26,104 nucleotides of DNA from contig CAYLTU010000048.1 of the NCBI GenBank assembly GCA_964386465.1, forward strand, positions 1 to 26,104, written 5' to 3'. The stretch comes from GCA-2717185 sp964386465 (GTDB taxonomy: Bacteria > Pseudomonadota > Alphaproteobacteria > UBA8366 > GCA-2717185). The translations under genes were made by a program, and so were the position numbers. Shown here in pieces: positions 1 to 10,000 of the stretch. Numbering within the stretch: position 1 is the stretch's first letter; each line of letters starts with the position of its first letter. The notes under the pieces were generated by a model. That model made no database searches, was not told where the DNA came from, and saw nothing but the letters and a program-made list of their open reading frames with translations.

Positions 1-215
1 GTATTTCGACGCGCGTCGTGGTGGTCGGGATCAGCACCGCGCGACAGAAGATGTACGACATCCCCTACATTGCCCCGCAAAGTCGCCGCAATCAGCGAAT
101 TATCTTTGATCGCCTGCGCAAGCTGCCAATACGCTTTATCAGCGGACAACGACGGAACCGCGTCGCCCAGACATGCAATTCCAAACGATAGGATTATGAG
201 TAGATATATTTTCAC
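1..215 (-). CDS. Secreted ankyrin-repeat protein, N-terminal part (runs off the window edge)
   Basis: Reading the minus strand from a GTG at 215 gives 71 residues before the window ends. The first ~25 residues look like a signal peptide: a Lys, then a hydrophobic stretch (YLLIILSFGIACL) and a small-residue region ending SLSA. Residues ~45-70 match an ankyrin repeat: the AATLRGNVGDVVHLLSRGAD segment followed by PD is the usual helix-turn-helix and hairpin (consensus A...G...VV..LL..GADP). Ankyrin repeats are protein-binding scaffolds; a signal peptide places this one in the periplasm or outside. It begins 12 bp after the stop of the acyl-CoA ligase, so it is probably the last known gene of that operon. 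The ribosome site is weak (CGGGCA). Most of the protein lies outside the window, so repeat number and any extra domain are unknown. Confidence 0.72.
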   Translation of the reverse strand, partial: MKIYLLIILSFGIACLGDAVPSLSADKAYWQLAQAIKDNSLIAATLRGNVGDVVHLLSRGADPDHHDARRN

Positions 216-227
216 TGCCCGGCAATG

Positions 228-1832
228 CTATCGGCGAACCTTGTAACCGACCGACTCACGATCCCAGGTATTCGTGGTCACCCCGGCGTCGCGCAGTTCC
301 TGTTTGCGCAACTTTCCGGTCGGTGTCTTGTCGAGTTCGGCGACGAATTCGATGTAGCGCGGCACGGCGTAGCGCGGCATCCGCTCTACGCACCAATCCA
401 ACACCGCGACCGGATCGGGCGGATTGCCGCCGGCCACGATGCACGCCTTGACTTCCTCCTCGCCACCGGATTCGGCGCGCACGCCGATCACCGAACTTTC
501 GGCAATCGCGGGAAAATTATTCAGGACCTGTTCGACTTCGAAGGCCGAAATATTTTCGCCGCGCCGGCGGATGCAATCCTTGATCCTGTCGATGAAGAAC
601 AGCCGTCCGTCCGCATCGAAGCGTCCGGCATCGCCCGTGTGGAACCAGAGGTTACGCCAGGCGTCGACGGTCCGCTCCGGCATATTGAAATAGCCGGCCA
701 TGAAACAGGAAGCCCGCTTCGGACGGACCACGATCTCGCCGACTTCATTGGAGCCGAGAGGCTCGTCCGTCTCGGCGTCGACAATCCGGACCTCGAAGAA
801 ATCGTCTACGATGCGACCGGCACAACCGGGCATGATCGGATCGGCCAGGTCGCCAAAAGCCGGTAGGTTGCATTCGGTCATCCCATAGGCCTGCATCAGG
901 CGCACCCCGAACCGTTCTTCGAATTCGGCACCCCACTCCTCGCCGATCGGTACCGCGAGCACGACCCGGAGATCATTGTCGCGGTCGCGATCCGTCGGCG
1001 GTTGACGAAAAATGAACTCCGGAATCACGCCCAGCGCATAGGTGATGGTCGCCTTGCACGCGCGCACGTCTTCCAGCCATGTCTTGGCTGAGAACCGTCG
1101 TACGACATGCACGGCTGCGCTGTGAATGAGGCAAGAGGTGAACTGTATGGTCAGTCCCATCGCATGGAAGAACGGCATGCAGATGTACATGCGATCCTTA
1201 TCGGTCATGGAAAGTGCGCGCCCGGCGCCGAAACCGAACAGATAACAATGCGCGTGCGGCATCAGGACGCCTTTGGACGGCCCGGTCGTGCCGGATGTGA
1301 ACATTATCGTGCAAATATCTTGCGGCTGCGCGGGCAGGACATCAGACGGACGGGCGGCGGTCTTCGCCAGGCTATCGAACGCGACGAACCTCGTTCCGCT
1401 CAGCGGAGAGGCCTCGCCCCCGATCACGACGGTTGTCTCGATCGCCATATCAGCAATTTCGATGCTGTCGAACGCGCCGCGCAGTGCCGCATCCACGACG
1501 ACGATCCGTGGTTCGATCACGCGGATCTGATGGCTCAGGAAGTCGCCCTTCAACTCCGTATTGATCGGTACGAAAATCGCACCGCGCTTATGCACCGCGA
1601 TCATCGTCAACAGAAACGACCGGCTGTTATAGGCAAAGGTAAGGATACGGTCGCCGGGGCCAATGCCAAGTTCGGCAAACCCCGACGCCAACGCATCGGT
1701 TTCGATTTCGAAATCGGAAAACGTTAAAGGCGGTCCGTCTTCGAAAGTACAGAACACCCGGTCGCCGTAACGCTCTGCCTGACGCCGGACGAGATCCAGG
1801 CTGGTCCAGCCATCAAGGGACTTTTTCGGCAC
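228..1832 (-). CDS. Acyl-CoA ligase (AMP-binding, CaiC-like)
   Basis: A 534-residue ANL-superfamily enzyme. The family activates a carboxylic acid with ATP to an acyl-adenylate and transfers it to coenzyme A in the cytoplasm. Visible motifs: P-loop TSGTTGPSKG (~179-188), YGMTE (~316-320), TGD (~399-401), the hinge DRIKDCIRRRGENIS (~415-429), and the C-terminal PTGK with the catalytic Lys at ~507. Overall pattern resembles the crotonobetaine/carnitine-CoA ligase group, but the acid cannot be read from sequence. Start choice: the frame is open to a TTG at 1877, but that start has no ribosome site. The GTG at 1832 follows GGGAGGG at good spacing and fits the family's usual N-terminus. It lies 60 bp downstream of the exporter gene and just upstream of the ankyrin gene, giving one transcription unit. 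Full length, no missing motif. Confidence 0.9.
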   Translation of the reverse strand: MPKKSLDGWTSLDLVRRQAERYGDRVFCTFEDGPPLTFSDFEIETDALASGFAELGIGPGDRILTFAYNSRSFLLTMIAVHKRGAIFVPINTELKGDFLSHQIRVIEPRIVVVDAALRGAFDSIEIADMAIETTVVIGGEASPLSGTRFVAFDSLAKTAARPSDVLPAQPQDICTIMFTSGTTGPSKGVLMPHAHCYLFGFGAGRALSMTDKDRMYICMPFFHAMGLTIQFTSCLIHSAAVHVVRRFSAKTWLEDVRACKATITYALGVIPEFIFRQPPTDRDRDNDLRVVLAVPIGEEWGAEFEERFGVRLMQAYGMTECNLPAFGDLADPIMPGCAGRIVDDFFEVRIVDAETDEPLGSNEVGEIVVRPKRASCFMAGYFNMPERTVDAWRNLWFHTGDAGRFDADGRLFFIDRIKDCIRRRGENISAFEVEQVLNNFPAIAESSVIGVRAESGGEEEVKACIVAGGNPPDPVAVLDWCVERMPRYAVPRYIEFVAELDKTPTGKLRKQELRDAGVTTNTWDRESVGYKVRR

Positions 1833-1892
1833 GTTGCGGCCCTCCCACTTTCTCTCCAATAGGGTCGATTTCAGCAAGAACAGGGCAAAGCT

Positions 1893-3446
1893 TCAAGTCG
1901 AATTTCGCTGCTTCCGGCGCAACAACAGAACCGGCAGTATCGAACACATACTGACCAATCCAACGGCGATGAATCCGTCCTGAAAGCCCAACGTATTCGC
2001 CTGCGCGTTCACGACATCGCCCAAATAGTCCAAGGCAAGCGGATCGCGCAGCGCATCCGGTATACCACCCTCGTTCAGCAGGCCGCGAACCGTGCCAAGC
2101 AGCTCTCGGGTGGCATTGTTGGCGGAGGTTTGGGTCGAAGTGAAAGCATCGCTGTGAAACTCGATCCGGCGCTCCAAGACGACGACCAGCGCGTTGATAC
2201 CGCAAGAACCACCAAGCATAAGGCACAGATTCACGGCACCCGCCCCCCTTGTGAGCTGCGACGCGGGGAGTGCGGCCAGCGCCGCGCTGTTCAAAGCCGG
2301 CGACACCAACGCGACACCGACGCGACCGATAAAAAGATAAAACGCGATGCTCCAGAACACCGTATCGACGTCGGAGTCCGCCATCAAAATCACACTGACC
2401 GCAAAGATGAACAGCCCAAGGATAATCACCGTATGAGCGGGAAAGCGGTCTGCAAGCCGCCCGGTTATCGGCAGGATGAATGCGGCAGCGATACTGCCGG
2501 GAAGCAGCAGAGAACCTGCCACGGTCGCTGTGTAACCCTGCACGATCTGGCCGAAAACTGGAAAGATGTAGACCGTCGCGAAACTACCGAACCCAAATAG
2601 GAACGAGACCGCAACCGCCGTCGAAAACCGCGCATTGCGGAAAAGCGAGAGGTCGAGGAGATTGCCGCTTGGCCTTCGTTGCGACAGAACGAATCCGACA
2701 CTGGAGGCGATCATGATAAAAATAAGCGTTAGAATTTCGTTCGACGCCCAACCGTCGCGCTGCCCGTTGCCGATTACGGTCATCAGGCAAAATACCGCTG
2801 CGCACATAAAGGCATAGCCCATGAAATCGAAGGGCCCGGCGGGCCCGGACTGCGGGCGATCCGGAATAAAAAATGCGCCGAGCAGAAGCGATAAAAGCGC
2901 AGCGGGGATCGGCACGAAGAATATGTAACGCCAATTCAATACATCGATCGTGATGCCGCCGATCGCTGGTCCGAGACCGAGTGCGATCACCACACCGATG
3001 CTGAACAGGCCCATCGCCGTTCCGCGTTTCTCCGGTGGAAACACTTGGAACAACACCACCATTATCATCGGTTGGATAATTCCGGCGGCAAATCCCTGAA
3101 TGACCCGGCCAAAAATGATTACGCCCAAGGTCGGGCCGAATCCGCAGATAATACTACCGAAGCAAAACAACAATATCGACAACGCGTACGCGACGCGTTG
3201 GCCTACTTTCGCGATGAACCAATTGTTGAGTAGCAGGCTGGTGACCGTCGTCGCGATGAAAGCGGTCGACAGGAACTGCGCCTTATCCTGGCCGACTCCG
3301 AAGGCGCCCATCACATGCGGGATCGCCACGTTCACCGTGGTGCTGGAAAACACCATGGTGAAGAAGACTGTCAGGCACGCGACGGTAACCAGCCAACGGT
3401 AGGCGGGCCCATATTGGGCGAACAAGGATTCGCTGCTACGCGACAC
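1893..3446 (-). CDS. DHA2-family MFS exporter (EmrB/QacA type), 14 TM
   Basis: A 517-residue polytopic membrane protein with the hydrophobicity of a 14-helix drug:H+ antiporter (DHA2). The motif C region of helix 5 is clear (GLGPAIGGITIDVLNWRY, followed by IFFVPIP, ~residues 155-180), and the early region (TVFFTMVFSSTTVNVAIPHV) has the family's helix-1 pattern. Motif A between helices 2 and 3 is degenerate (NWFIAKVGQRVAYALS). Such proteins pump organic compounds out across the inner membrane. No EmrA-like membrane fusion protein adjoins it. The start is a GTG at 3446 with GAGG five bases upstream. It sits between a VOC/epimerase-like gene (upstream, 82 bp) and the acyl-CoA ligase (downstream), so it may export a substrate or by-product of that pathway; this is inference from position only. 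Confidence 0.9.
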   Translation of the reverse strand: MSRSSESLFAQYGPAYRWLVTVACLTVFFTMVFSSTTVNVAIPHVMGAFGVGQDKAQFLSTAFIATTVTSLLLNNWFIAKVGQRVAYALSILLFCFGSIICGFGPTLGVIIFGRVIQGFAAGIIQPMIMVVLFQVFPPEKRGTAMGLFSIGVVIALGLGPAIGGITIDVLNWRYIFFVPIPAALLSLLLGAFFIPDRPQSGPAGPFDFMGYAFMCAAVFCLMTVIGNGQRDGWASNEILTLIFIMIASSVGFVLSQRRPSGNLLDLSLFRNARFSTAVAVSFLFGFGSFATVYIFPVFGQIVQGYTATVAGSLLLPGSIAAAFILPITGRLADRFPAHTVIILGLFIFAVSVILMADSDVDTVFWSIAFYLFIGRVGVALVSPALNSAALAALPASQLTRGAGAVNLCLMLGGSCGINALVVVLERRIEFHSDAFTSTQTSANNATRELLGTVRGLLNEGGIPDALRDPLALDYLGDVVNAQANTLGFQDGFIAVGLVSMCSILPVLLLRRKQRNST

Positions 3447-3528
3447 AAGCGCCTCGCAGCGGTTTAAAGCGTATTTTCATGGCACTACGCCGATCAAGTG
3501 ACCAGTCGTGGCGTCCAGCGATACTTGG

Positions 3529-3915
3529 TTACGCGCGCTCGATCAATTGGTACATCACCCCATGGCCGTCGCGCGGGTGGATGAACACCTGCGTCCCGGC
3601 TTCGATGACCCGCGCGCCGTTGGCTTTCATCTCGGCCTTCGCTTCCGCCAAATTGTCAACGGCCAGGGCCACCAGATGGACACCCTCGCCATACTTTTCC
3701 AGCGCGCCTCTGATCGCGCCACCTTCGCCCAGCGGCTCCGCGATCTCGATAAAGCGGCCCTCGTCGCCGAGCGGCAGGATGGCGCGGGTCATGCCGAGAT
3801 GCGGAACCTCGTCGGGACCCTTGCTGGCCTTCATGCCAAGCTTTCCCTCGTAATCCTTCAGGCTTTCATTGATGTCGTTGACGCGCACCACGATGTGGTC
3901 GATCCATTTCGGCAT
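3529..3915 (-). CDS. VOC-family protein, methylmalonyl-CoA epimerase / glyoxalase-like
   Basis: A 128-residue single-domain vicinal-oxygen-chelate protein with two beta-alpha-beta-beta-beta halves. Likely metal ligands sit at the expected places: H7 (IDHIVVRV), E57 (FIEIAE), H80 (VHLVALAV) and Q123 (MYQLIE), where relatives often have Glu. Family members include methylmalonyl-CoA epimerases, glyoxalases and ring-cleaving dioxygenases; length and the first-strand pattern are closest to epimerase/glyoxalase types, but the substrate cannot be assigned. The open frame extends to 3960, yet the ATG at 3915 is preceded by GGGGAG at good spacing and begins the domain directly, so I chose it. It is the first gene of the minus-strand operon with the exporter and acyl-CoA ligase, 103 bp after the stop of the giant surface-protein gene. 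Confidence 0.87.
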   Translation of the reverse strand: MPKWIDHIVVRVNDINESLKDYEGKLGMKASKGPDEVPHLGMTRAILPLGDEGRFIEIAEPLGEGGAIRGALEKYGEGVHLVALAVDNLAEAKAEMKANGARVIEAGTQVFIHPRDGHGVMYQLIERA

Positions 3916-4018
3916 AACGCAATACTCCCCTGTGATACTGAGCTGGGCGAATCTTCGCACACTCTATCCGCCTCTGTCTGCATAAGAGAATTGCAGCCTG
4001 CCCAGAAATTTAGGGGGG
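3916..4018 (-). other. Intergenic gap with a weak stem-loop
   Basis: The 103 bp between the giant gene's stop and the VOC gene hold a small inverted repeat, CTGCA/TGCAG with a 9-nt loop (minus strand, about 3977-3995). It is enclosed by a longer-range CTGGGC/GCCCAG pair. There is no T-tract, so this is not a convincing intrinsic terminator. Read-through from the 13-kb gene into the operon is possible. Confidence 0.3.
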
Positions 4019-7000
4019 TTACGAAACGGAAGCGGCAATGGCGCTATTGACCAGAATCTCGGCACCCGTGTCCGTGTCATTGAATATCGAGTAACTGGTG
4101 GAATCGATGGTTGTCGAGCCATCCGCGGCCCAACCGCCCGTCGCCGTCAGCGTATCGCCGGCGTCACCGTCGATGATCAACGAATTATCGTTCCCGGTCA
4201 GCGTGTTCGTGCCGCCGGTCGCCGAAAGCACGGTATCGACGTCCAGGGTCAGGGATACCGTCGCGGTGCCGCTGATATCGATACGTTCAATGTTCGACAG
4301 TTGATCGCCGCGCAGCGGGATCAGGTTGAAGGAGCCCGGGTTATCGCCCTCGAAGACAACGCGATCCAGCCCGTCGCCGCCGTCCAACCGTCCGAAGCTC
4401 AAATCCGGAAGAATGAATAGGTCATCGCCCGCACCGCCATGCAACAGATCGGTGCCGCCGAAGCTCGCGAGCGTGTCGTCGCCCCCTTCGCCGACAAAGA
4501 CCTCCTGGTCGAGGGTTAAACCCGTAAGCGTGTCGCCCGAAGCCGTGCCTTGGAAATCGACCGCCACACTGGTCAAGGTAACGCCGCCGCTGCCCTGCGA
4601 CAGGTCGAGGACGAACCCGTCACCGGTTTCCAGCCCCTCGACAAAATCGAAATCGCCCGTCGGTGTAGCCGCACCCGTATCGATAATGTGGAAACTGTCG
4701 TTCAAACCGACCGAGAAGGACCCGGTTTCGCTCACGGAGAGGGTTCCGCCCAAATCCAGCGCCCCGTTCACGATCAACTGGTCAAACGGCGTGACCGTCG
4801 AGCTGTCCAGGTCGATCTGCAATGTGCTGGCAATATCGAGCGATAAATCCGTGTCGATTGACGCAACCCCGGTGACGGTGCCGATCTCGATCAAACCGCT
4901 GTTTTCGATCGATCCGCTCGTCGTCGTGATCGAAACGCCGTCGCCAAAATCGATCGTACCGCTGTTCCTGAGAACGCCATCGGCAAAATTCAGCGTGACA
5001 CCATCTTGAATGGCCAAGGTACCGCTATTCGTTACCGAGCCGCCGGTGTCGAGATCAACGACCGAGGCGGCCGTGACATCGAGCAGACCGGAATTGGATA
5101 CGTCCGCGCCCGTGAGCGTGCCGCCATCGACCGTCAAGGTCTCGCTGTTGACGACGGCGGCACCGACCATCTCCAATTTCCCGGAAAGCGACAGATCGCC
5201 CGCGTTCAATAAAGTGCCGCCTTGCTGCAGAGTCGCGCCGCTTTCGACGGCGATCGTCGCGCCCGACAAATTGCTGATCGTCGCAGCGCCCAGCGAGCCG
5301 TTTCCGCCGGTCACCGTAATCAGCCCGGAATTCAGCAGGACGGTCCCCGTCTCTGTCAGGCTGGCGTCGCCCGCTCCGCCGTCCAGGGTCAGCGTGCCGC
5401 TGGAGGCTAAATCGATACCGGCGACGGTAACCGCCACGCCGTCGATCGACAGTCTGCCGGAATTGACGAAGGTGCCGCCGATTGTCCCCGCCGCGGTAAT
5501 GACCACGTCGCTCTGATTGAGAAGCGCACCGCTGCCCGCGATGCTGCCGCCATCGACCTGCAACGTTCCGCCGGCAATCGTCAATGTTCCCGATGAAGAT
5601 GTATCGATGGTTCCGGTATTCGAGAACAGCCCGTCCAGCGTACCGTCGCCGAAGGTGAGGACCACGTCGTCCTGAATCGCAACCGTTCCGCTGTTCGTCA
5701 CGATCCCGCCACTCGTCGGATCCAGAAGCGACGACGCGGCCACATCCAGTACGCCGCTGTTTCCAAGCGAACCGCTCGCGAACGTCCCGCCCTCGAAGAC
5801 AACCGTACCCTGGTTCACCAAGCCGGAGGAGCCGTCGATGCGCTCCGCAGCCCCAGCGCCGTCGCCAAGGCCGAGTGTGCCCGACGCAGTCACGGTGGCT
5901 ACGGTGTCGAGAGTGAGCGTGCTGCCTTCCGTCAGGTCCAAGCTTCCGAAAACATCAAGCGCGCCGGCGTTGTGCGAGATTATCGTGTTCCGCAGCAAGA
6001 GACCGCCATCCACGGCGACCGTTCCGCTGTTGTCGAACGCCGCCGACGCACCGGTCGACGTGCCGACCTCGACGGCGGCGCCCAATGCGATTTCGATGTC
6101 GCCAGTGTTCGATAACGTCCCACCGGCAGATTGCTGCAATGTGGCACCGTTCTCCACGGCAATCGTGCCGGCGTTGCTGATGGTATCGCTGTCGAGCGAT
6201 GCAGTGCCCGCCGTAATCGTCACAAGCCCTGAATTCAGCAATTCCCCGCCGCTATCGGTCAAGCTCGCGGCCGCCCCACTGCCGTCCAGGGTCACCGTTC
6301 CGCCGGATGCCAAGGTCATCTCGCTTGCGGTAAATGTCGCGCCGGCAATCGCCAAAACGCCTTGGTTCGCGAATGCGCCGCCAAGCGAAACATCCGCAGC
6401 CGTATCGAACGTCCCCTGGTTCTCGAACGCCCCGCCCAAGGCTGCCGTAACGTCGAGGGTCGCGCCGGACGCGACATCGACGGTTCCGGCATTCGTGAAG
6501 GTGAAGGTGTCGAGCGACAGCAGGTTCGTTTGGGTGCCGCTTGCGGCAACTGTCAGATCGGAATCGAGCGCGAAATCCGACAGCAGCAGGATGGACCCGC
6601 CGTCGAGTTCGACCGTTGCCGTCCCGGCGTCGGCGGCAATCGATGCACCCGTATCCAGGCCCAGCGCCCCTCCCGCAACCAGCAATGTCCCGCCGGTCGA
6701 CAGGTCGATCGAGGCGGCGGCATCCAGAGTCAGATCGACATTCTGTTGAAATACCGAACCGACGCCCACTTCAAGAACGCCAGCCAGCGCCAGTGCGCCA
6801 TCGTTTTGGATAATGCCGCCAGCGACCGACAGCGTACCCCCGGCCAGGACGTCCAACGTGCCGCCGCTGGTGTTCGTCAGAAGCCCGCCATCGATCGCGT
6901 CCCCGAAGATCATCGTCGCGGAATTCTCGATTTGGATCGTACCGCTATTATTGAAGGCCCCGTCCGCGCCCGGATCGATTAACGAATCCGTTTCAATCGC

Positions 7001-10000
7001 CAACAGGCCGCTGTTTGTCGCGGTTGCACTGGCCAGCGTCCCGCCTGTTAACGCCAACTCCCCGTTGTTTTCCAAGGTCGCTACATCGATCACAGTCGAT
7101 AGCGTCGAGCCGTTTGCGTCGTGCAAGAAGGTGCCGCCGCCAGTCAGCGACCCGCCGAACGTCACCAAAGAGCTATCGGTTGCGTGCAGCACGCCGTCAA
7201 TGGTCGTGCCCGATATCGTCAAGACCGGGTCGGTCGGCGGGGCCGTATCGGACACCAAAACCGTCGTCAGCGCCCCGACCGTGTCTTCGGTCAGATCCAA
7301 ATCGGTGAGGAATTCGAGTGTCCCGCCGCCGGTGAGGGTCTTGCTGTTGCTCAACACGATCGTGCCGGCGTCGGTTGTCGACAGTACGCCTTGCAGGTTA
7401 TAGCTGTCGCCGCTCGTCGTCAGCGTCCCCTCGTTCACTGCAGTCTGCGCCAACGCGCCGCCATTTTCGAGCGACAGCGTTCCCGCGATCGTCAGGGTAT
7501 CCGTCCCTGCCAGCGTACCCGAATCGACCAGAATCTTCGTATCGGCATCCAGATCGAGCGAACCGTTGTTCTGCAACGTGCCGCCGGAAATCGCCAGAGT
7601 ACCGCTCGTCGAAAGGTCGATAAGATCGGTGTTCAGCAGCACCCCGTCTCCGAATGTCAGCGCAATACCGTCCCCAATCTGGACGGTATCGCTGTTCGTG
7701 AACGTCCCACCCGTACCCGGATCGATCACCGAATTACTCGCGACCGAGAGCAAATCCGCATTGGTTGCGTTCGCGCTTGTCAGGCTTCCGCCCGACAGGG
7801 TAAGCGTGCCCGTGTTCTCGAAGTTCGCCACGCTGATCGCCTGGTTCAGCGTCGATCCTTCAGCGTCATGCAGGAACGTGCCGTCGCCCAGCAACGATCC
7901 GGCGAACGTCACCGACGCACCGCTATTCGCGATCAACACGCCGTCGACCGTCGTGTTCGAAACGGTCAGCACAGGATCCGAAGGCGGCGCGGTATCGGAA
8001 ATTGAAACCGTCGTCGCCGTACCGACGGTGTCGTCGGTCAGGTCCAGATCGTTCAGGAACTCGATCGTCCCGCCGCCGGTCAGGGTCTTCGTACCGTCAA
8101 GCCCGAGCGTGCCGTCGCCGACATTCGACAAAGAACCGGAGATGTCGAAATTGCTACCTGCTGTCGACAACGTACCGGAATTCTCCGTATCGATATCGAA
8201 CGCACCGCCGTTGAACACGATGGCGCCCTGATTATCGAGCGTCGCGGAACTGCCGTTTTCCGCCGTAATCGAGCCGCCGCTGTCCAGGGCAAGCGTGCCC
8301 AATGCGCCGAGCGTGAAGTCCGAGGCGATTTCGAGCGTGCCTCCATCGGACAGAACGAACGTTCCGCCACCGAATTCGATGTCGCCGGTATCCTGACTAA
8401 AGAGCGTATTGCGCAGAAGAAGGTCGCCATCCAGCGATACCGTTCCGCTGTTGTCGAAACTGCCGATTACCCCGGCCGCTTCACCGATCGTCAGACTACT
8501 GCCGGTCGCGATATCGAGCGTTCCCAAATTCGCGATAGCGCCACCGGCGCTGCCGATCTGATTGTCCGCGGCCGATGTCACGACAATGGTGCCCTGATTG
8601 TCGATATCGCCCGCGATCGCAAGCGTATCGAGCGTTCCCGTTCCGTCGAACAGGATCGAACCTGCCGCATTGTTGGTCAGTGTGGCGCCCGTGACATCCA
8701 AGGTCCCGGACCCGCCCAGCCCGCCGGTGGCGTTCAAGGCGATCGTCCCGGCATTGTCCATGCCACCGCTGACAGACAGGCGCGCGCCATCCGCACCATC
8801 TGTCGTAACGGACAGGGTCGCTCCGGACTGATTGTCGACAGCGCCGGCAATTTCGTGGACACCGCTGGCAAGTGCGATCTCGCCGCCCGATTGGTTGGCC
8901 AAAGTGTCCGTTCCGAGATCGAGCGTGCCGGTATTGGCGGCGGCGCCGGCAAAGGAAATCAGCCCCGCATTCGAAAAGCCGGATGGGAGCACGATCGCGG
9001 CGTCGGCCGTATCGGACAGGATCGAGAGTGTGGCGCCGGCAAGGCTCGTGAACACGCTGGCGCCGCCGGCGAACTCGATCGACCCGTTCTCGGCCTGCAA
9101 TACACCACCCACATCGTTGGTGAAGTTGGCAACTCCAATGGTTCCGCCCGCCATGGAGAACAGCGCCTGATTGACGAACGATCCCGCGCCGATCAGGTCG
9201 CCGTTCTCGAACGACAGGGACGGGATACCTGTCGAGTTCGTGAATGCAACTCCAATCGCTATCTCGAGCGCCGATGAGAATGAGACGACGCCATCACCCG
9301 TGAGCGTTCCGCCCGCCTGCATCGACAGCGTCCCACCGTCGATGGCGAGTTCCGCGCCGCTGGCGATATCGAGATCGCCGCTGTGCGCCAATAAGCCATC
9401 GCTGAAGGTGAGCGTGCCCGAATCGATATCGAGGAGCCCCTGATTATCGAATGTTTGACCGGCGTCGAGGTCGAAGTCGACATCCGTCGAGAACGCCATC
9501 GTCCCGGTGCCGGTATTCGTCACGGTGTCGCTGGTCACGATGCCCGCCACACCTTCGAAGGACATCAATTTCCGGTTGACGACGTTGTCGCTGTTCAGTG
9601 TCGCGCCCGACACCGTAATAGTCCCGGAATTGTCCAACGCACCGGTGCCGGCAATCACGACTCCCGCCACGGTGTTGACAACCGCGGTGCCTACCAAGGT
9701 GAGCGCCCCGGTGATATCGAGATTCGTGGAAAGCTGGAGCGTTCCCGCCTCGTGGACGAAATCCACATCGATGGTGTCGTTTTGCAGGATGAGATCGCCC
9801 TGGTTGACGACCCTGCCATTCCCATTAAGCGTGCTGAGAGTCTTGGACCCATCCAGGTCGATCGACCCGCCCGCCAGCGTCAATTCGCCGTCGACGAAGT
9901 AGGAATTATCGCCAACACTCAAACTCAGCGCGCCCTGGTTGACGAGCGATCCACCGATCACGCCGTTGTCGAGCACGATTTCGCCTTGGTTGGTGACGAC

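Noticed and set aside
225..866. 213-residue plus-strand frame opposite the acyl-CoA ligase
   Set aside because: It lies fully antisense to a gene with complete family motifs and shows no recognisable domain itself.
3977..3995. Intrinsic terminator after the giant gene
   Set aside because: Stem of only five base pairs and no T-tract.
4019..4100. PEP-CTERM or LPXTG-type sorting tail at the end of the giant protein
   Set aside because: The C-terminus (NSAIAASVS) has no PEP motif, no transmembrane helix and no basic tail.
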